From Streptomyces sp. NBC_01244 (GTDB lineage: Bacteria; Actinomycetota; Actinomycetes; Streptomycetales; Streptomycetaceae), in contig NZ_CP108489.1 in assembly GCF_035987325.1 (NCBI RefSeq), forward strand, positions 62,001 through 126,000: a stretch of DNA of 64,000 nucleotides, read 5' to 3'. Made by a program: the position numbers and the translations under genes. The stretch's first letter is position 1. The number at the start of each line of letters is the position of its first letter. Below, in pieces: positions 61,819 to 64,000 of the stretch. The notes under the pieces were generated by a model that worked only from the letters and a program-made list of their open reading frames with translations, had not been told where the DNA came from and searched no databases.

Positions 61819-63357
61819 ATGACGCCCGATCCCGGAACGGGCGCCGGCGAGCCGGCACCGGGCGGCGCGGGCCGCCCGGACCGGCTCGACACCGAGGTGC
61901 TCGTCGTCGGCGCCGGCCCCGTCGGGCTGATGCTCGCCGCCGAACTGGCCCGCGGCGGCGTGGACGTGGTCGTGGTCGAGCAGCGCAGGGCCCCCTCCAC
62001 CGAGTCCCGGGCCTCCACCCTGCACGCCCGCACCATGGAGATCCTCGACGCGCGGGACCTGCTGCCCGACGTCGGCACGCCGCCCAACGAGCCGAACGGC
62101 CACTTCGGCGGCCTCCCGCTCGACCTCACGCTGCCCAGCACCCACCCGGGCCAGTGGAAGGTGCCGCAGACCAAGACCGAGGCGGTCCTGGAGGAGTGGG
62201 CGATCGCGCGCGGCGTCGACATCCGGTGCGGCCACGAACTGGTCGCCGCCGGCGAGGTCGGCCCGTACGTCGAGGCCGAGGCCGTCGGCCGGGACGGAGT
62301 CCTGCGGCTGCGCGCCCGCTACCTGGTCGCCTGCGACGGCGAGGACAGCACCGTACGGCGGCTGACCGGGGTGGACTTCCCCGGCCACGACGCCGGCCGG
62401 GAACTGCTGCGGGCCGACGTCGACGGCATCGACATCCCCAACCGGCGTTTCCAGCGCCTGGAGCGGGGGCTGGCCATCGCCTGGCGCAACGACAAGGGCG
62501 TCACCCGCGTCATGGTCCACGAGTTCGGCTCGACGGCCGGGCCGCGGACCGCGGACGCCTCGTTCGAGGAGGTCGCCACCGTCTGGAAGCGGGTCACCGG
62601 AGAGGACATCAGCGGCGGTACCCCGCTGTGGGTGAACTCCTTCGGCGACGCCTCCCGGCAGCTCGCCTCCTACCGGCACGGGCGCGTCCTGTTCGCGGGG
62701 GACGCCGCCCACCGGCAGATGCCGGTCGGCGGCCAGGCCCTCAACCTCGGTCTCCAGGACGCCTTCAACCTCGGCTGGAAGCTCGCGCTCACCGTGCGCG
62801 GGCAGGCTCCCGAGGGCCTCCTCGACACCTATCACGAGGAGCGGCACGAGGTCGGCCGCCGGGTCCTGGCGAACATCCAGGCCCAGGCACTGCTGCTGCT
62901 CGGCGGCCCCGAGGTGGAGCCGCTGCGCACGCTGGTGGTCGAGCTGACCGGCCTGGAGGACGTACGGGCCCACCTGGCCGGGATGATCAGCGCACTCGAC
63001 GTGCGCTACCCGGTGCCCGGCCCCGCGCACCCGCTGCTCGGCGCCCGGCTGCCGCACACCGTCGTGCGGTCCGGCGGGCGCGACCACGGCAGCACTGCCG
63101 AGCTGCTGCGCGCCCGCGGCGGTCTGCTGCTCGACCTGGACGGCACCGGCGTACGGGTGCCCGCAGGCTGGGCCGACCGGGTCACCACGGTCGTCGGCGA
63201 CCCGGAGCCCGGCTCGCTCCCCGGTGAGCCGGGGGCCGTTCTCGTACGGCCCGACGGCCACGTGGCATGGGTGGGCAGGTCCGCCGACGGCGACGGCGAC
63301 GGACTGGCCGAGGCGCTCGACCGATGGTTCGGCCCGGCCCGCCCACCGACCCCCTGA
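61819..63357 (+). CDS. FAD-dependent aromatic polyketide hydroxylase 2
   Basis: A 512-residue PHBH-type monooxygenase with a Pro/Gly-rich ~20-residue N-terminal extension, FAD motif VLVVGAGPVGLMLAAELARGG, DG motif LVACDGEDSTVRRLTGVDFPG and GDAAHRQMPVGGQALNLGLQDA. Its position after the aromatase gene corresponds to LanM/PgaM, but here there is no fused reductase domain. ATG 61819. Confidence 0.92.
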   Translation: MTPDPGTGAGEPAPGGAGRPDRLDTEVLVVGAGPVGLMLAAELARGGVDVVVVEQRRAPSTESRASTLHARTMEILDARDLLPDVGTPPNEPNGHFGGLPLDLTLPSTHPGQWKVPQTKTEAVLEEWAIARGVDIRCGHELVAAGEVGPYVEAEAVGRDGVLRLRARYLVACDGEDSTVRRLTGVDFPGHDAGRELLRADVDGIDIPNRRFQRLERGLAIAWRNDKGVTRVMVHEFGSTAGPRTADASFEEVATVWKRVTGEDISGGTPLWVNSFGDASRQLASYRHGRVLFAGDAAHRQMPVGGQALNLGLQDAFNLGWKLALTVRGQAPEGLLDTYHEERHEVGRRVLANIQAQALLLLGGPEVEPLRTLVVELTGLEDVRAHLAGMISALDVRYPVPGPAHPLLGARLPHTVVRSGGRDHGSTAELLRARGGLLLDLDGTGVRVPAGWADRVTTVVGDPEPGSLPGEPGAVLVRPDGHVAWVGRSADGDGDGLAEALDRWFGPARPPTP

Positions 63358-63465
63358 GCGTGCGCACTCCCCCCACGCGTGCGTCCCACGAGCAAGTCCG
63401 CACCCCGCCGCACACCCACTCACCACCCAGTCTCCAGTGATTCTCACTGCTAGGAAGGACACCCC

Positions 63466-64000
63466 ATGCAAGGCACCGAAGGGACAGCGGCGGACACCGA
63501 CGTCATCGTCGTCGGCGCCGGCCCGACCGGACTGATGCTCGCAGGCGACCTGCGCCTGGGCGGAGCCCGCGTCGTCGTGATCGAGAAGCTGGCGGAGCCG
63601 ACCGGGCAGTCCCGCGGCCTGGGCTTCACCGCCCGTGCCATGGAGCTGTTCGACGAGCGCGGGCTGCTGCCCCGGTTCGGGCAGGGCGAGACCCTCGCCA
63701 CCAGCCCCGTGGGGCACTTCGGCGGGGCGCAGTTCGACTTCACCGTCCTCGAGGACGCCCACTTCGGCGCCCGCGGCATCCCGCAGGGGCAGACCGAGGC
63801 CGTGCTGGAGGGGTGGGCCGCCGAACTCGGTACCGACATCCGGCGCGGCTGGGAGTTCGTCTCGCTCGCCGACGGCTTCCTCGACGGGGACCACGTCGAG
63901 ATCACCGTCCGTACGCCCGAGGGCGACGAGCAGCGGCTGCGCGCCGCGTACCTGGTGGGCGCCGACGGCGGCTCCAGCCGCGTCCGCAAGGCGGCCGGCC
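63466..64000 (+). CDS. FAD-dependent aromatic polyketide hydroxylase 3, cut by the window end
   Basis: The first 178 residues of a PHBH-type monooxygenase are visible: FAD motif VIVVGAGPTGLMLAGDLRLGG, then GHFGGAQFDFTVLEDAHFGARGIPQ and DG motif LVGADGGSSRVRKAAG. It is much closer to hydroxylase 1 (54407) than to hydroxylase 2, so a duplication within the cluster is likely. ATG 63466 behind aaggac. The gene runs beyond base 64000. Confidence 0.9.
   Translation, partial: MQGTEGTAADTDVIVVGAGPTGLMLAGDLRLGGARVVVIEKLAEPTGQSRGLGFTARAMELFDERGLLPRFGQGETLATSPVGHFGGAQFDFTVLEDAHFGARGIPQGQTEAVLEGWAAELGTDIRRGWEFVSLADGFLDGDHVEITVRTPEGDEQRLRAAYLVGADGGSSRVRKAAG

Overview
The window has the very high G+C content, operon style and regulator set of a Streptomyces (or close actinomycete) chromosome arm or large plasmid. 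It shows SARP activators, ArpA/ScbR-type TetR receptors, FAD-dependent aromatic polyketide hydroxylases and one TTA (bldA-type) codon. No rRNA, tRNA, CRISPR array or insertion sequence was seen. The left and right edges cut an AraC-family gene and an FAD monooxygenase gene.

Region 1 (1-11.8 kb) is mixed: an AraC regulator fragment, a methyltransferase/acyl-AMP ligase pair, an ArpA-like TetR gene, a CGNR zinc-finger gene, a ribbon-helix-helix/DUF4097/ABC-exporter operon, a hydrolase/TetR pair behind a clear promoter-operator, a small membrane protein, a LuxR-like regulator and a small secreted peptide.

Region 2 (12.0-24.8 kb) is a RiPP cluster of daptide type. It holds a luciferase-like flavin/F420 oxidoreductase, a candidate RiPP recognition protein, a methyltransferase, a class III aminotransferase, an alcohol-dehydrogenase-fold protein, four 48-49 aa precursor peptides that all end in Thr (two identical), an ABC exporter, an M50 protease and a LanKC-type class III lanthipeptide synthetase. 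The precursors have no Cys, so the synthetase can at most dehydrate Ser/Thr. With the luciferase-like reductase, this suggests a hybrid of daptide C-terminal chemistry and dehydration/reduction chemistry.

Region 3 (24.8-39.1 kb) is regulatory and mosaic: a secreted serine protease, an AAC(3)-like gene, a 5'-truncated GNAT, an Aco-like acyl-CoA oxidase divergent from an ArpA-family receptor (the layout known for avenolide-type butenolide signalling), several ARE-like operators, a PrimPol/P4-primase replication module with iteron-like repeats, a metallo-hydrolase, acyl-CoA carboxylase epsilon and beta subunits, and a third ArpA-family regulator.

Region 4 (39.3-64 kb) is an aromatic (type II) polyketide cluster with three SARP genes. 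A first set (thioesterase, KSalpha, CLF, aromatase/cyclase, acyl-CoA dehydrogenase, PPTase, free-standing condensation domain, flavin protein) has no ACP. A second set (FAD hydroxylase, double-ABM protein, TcmI-like cyclase, KSalpha, CLF, ACP, ketoreductase, aromatase/cyclase, two more FAD hydroxylases) follows the usual angucycline core order. ARE-like sites before the carboxylase and first SARP gene suggest that the butenolide-type receptor controls precursor supply and cluster activation.
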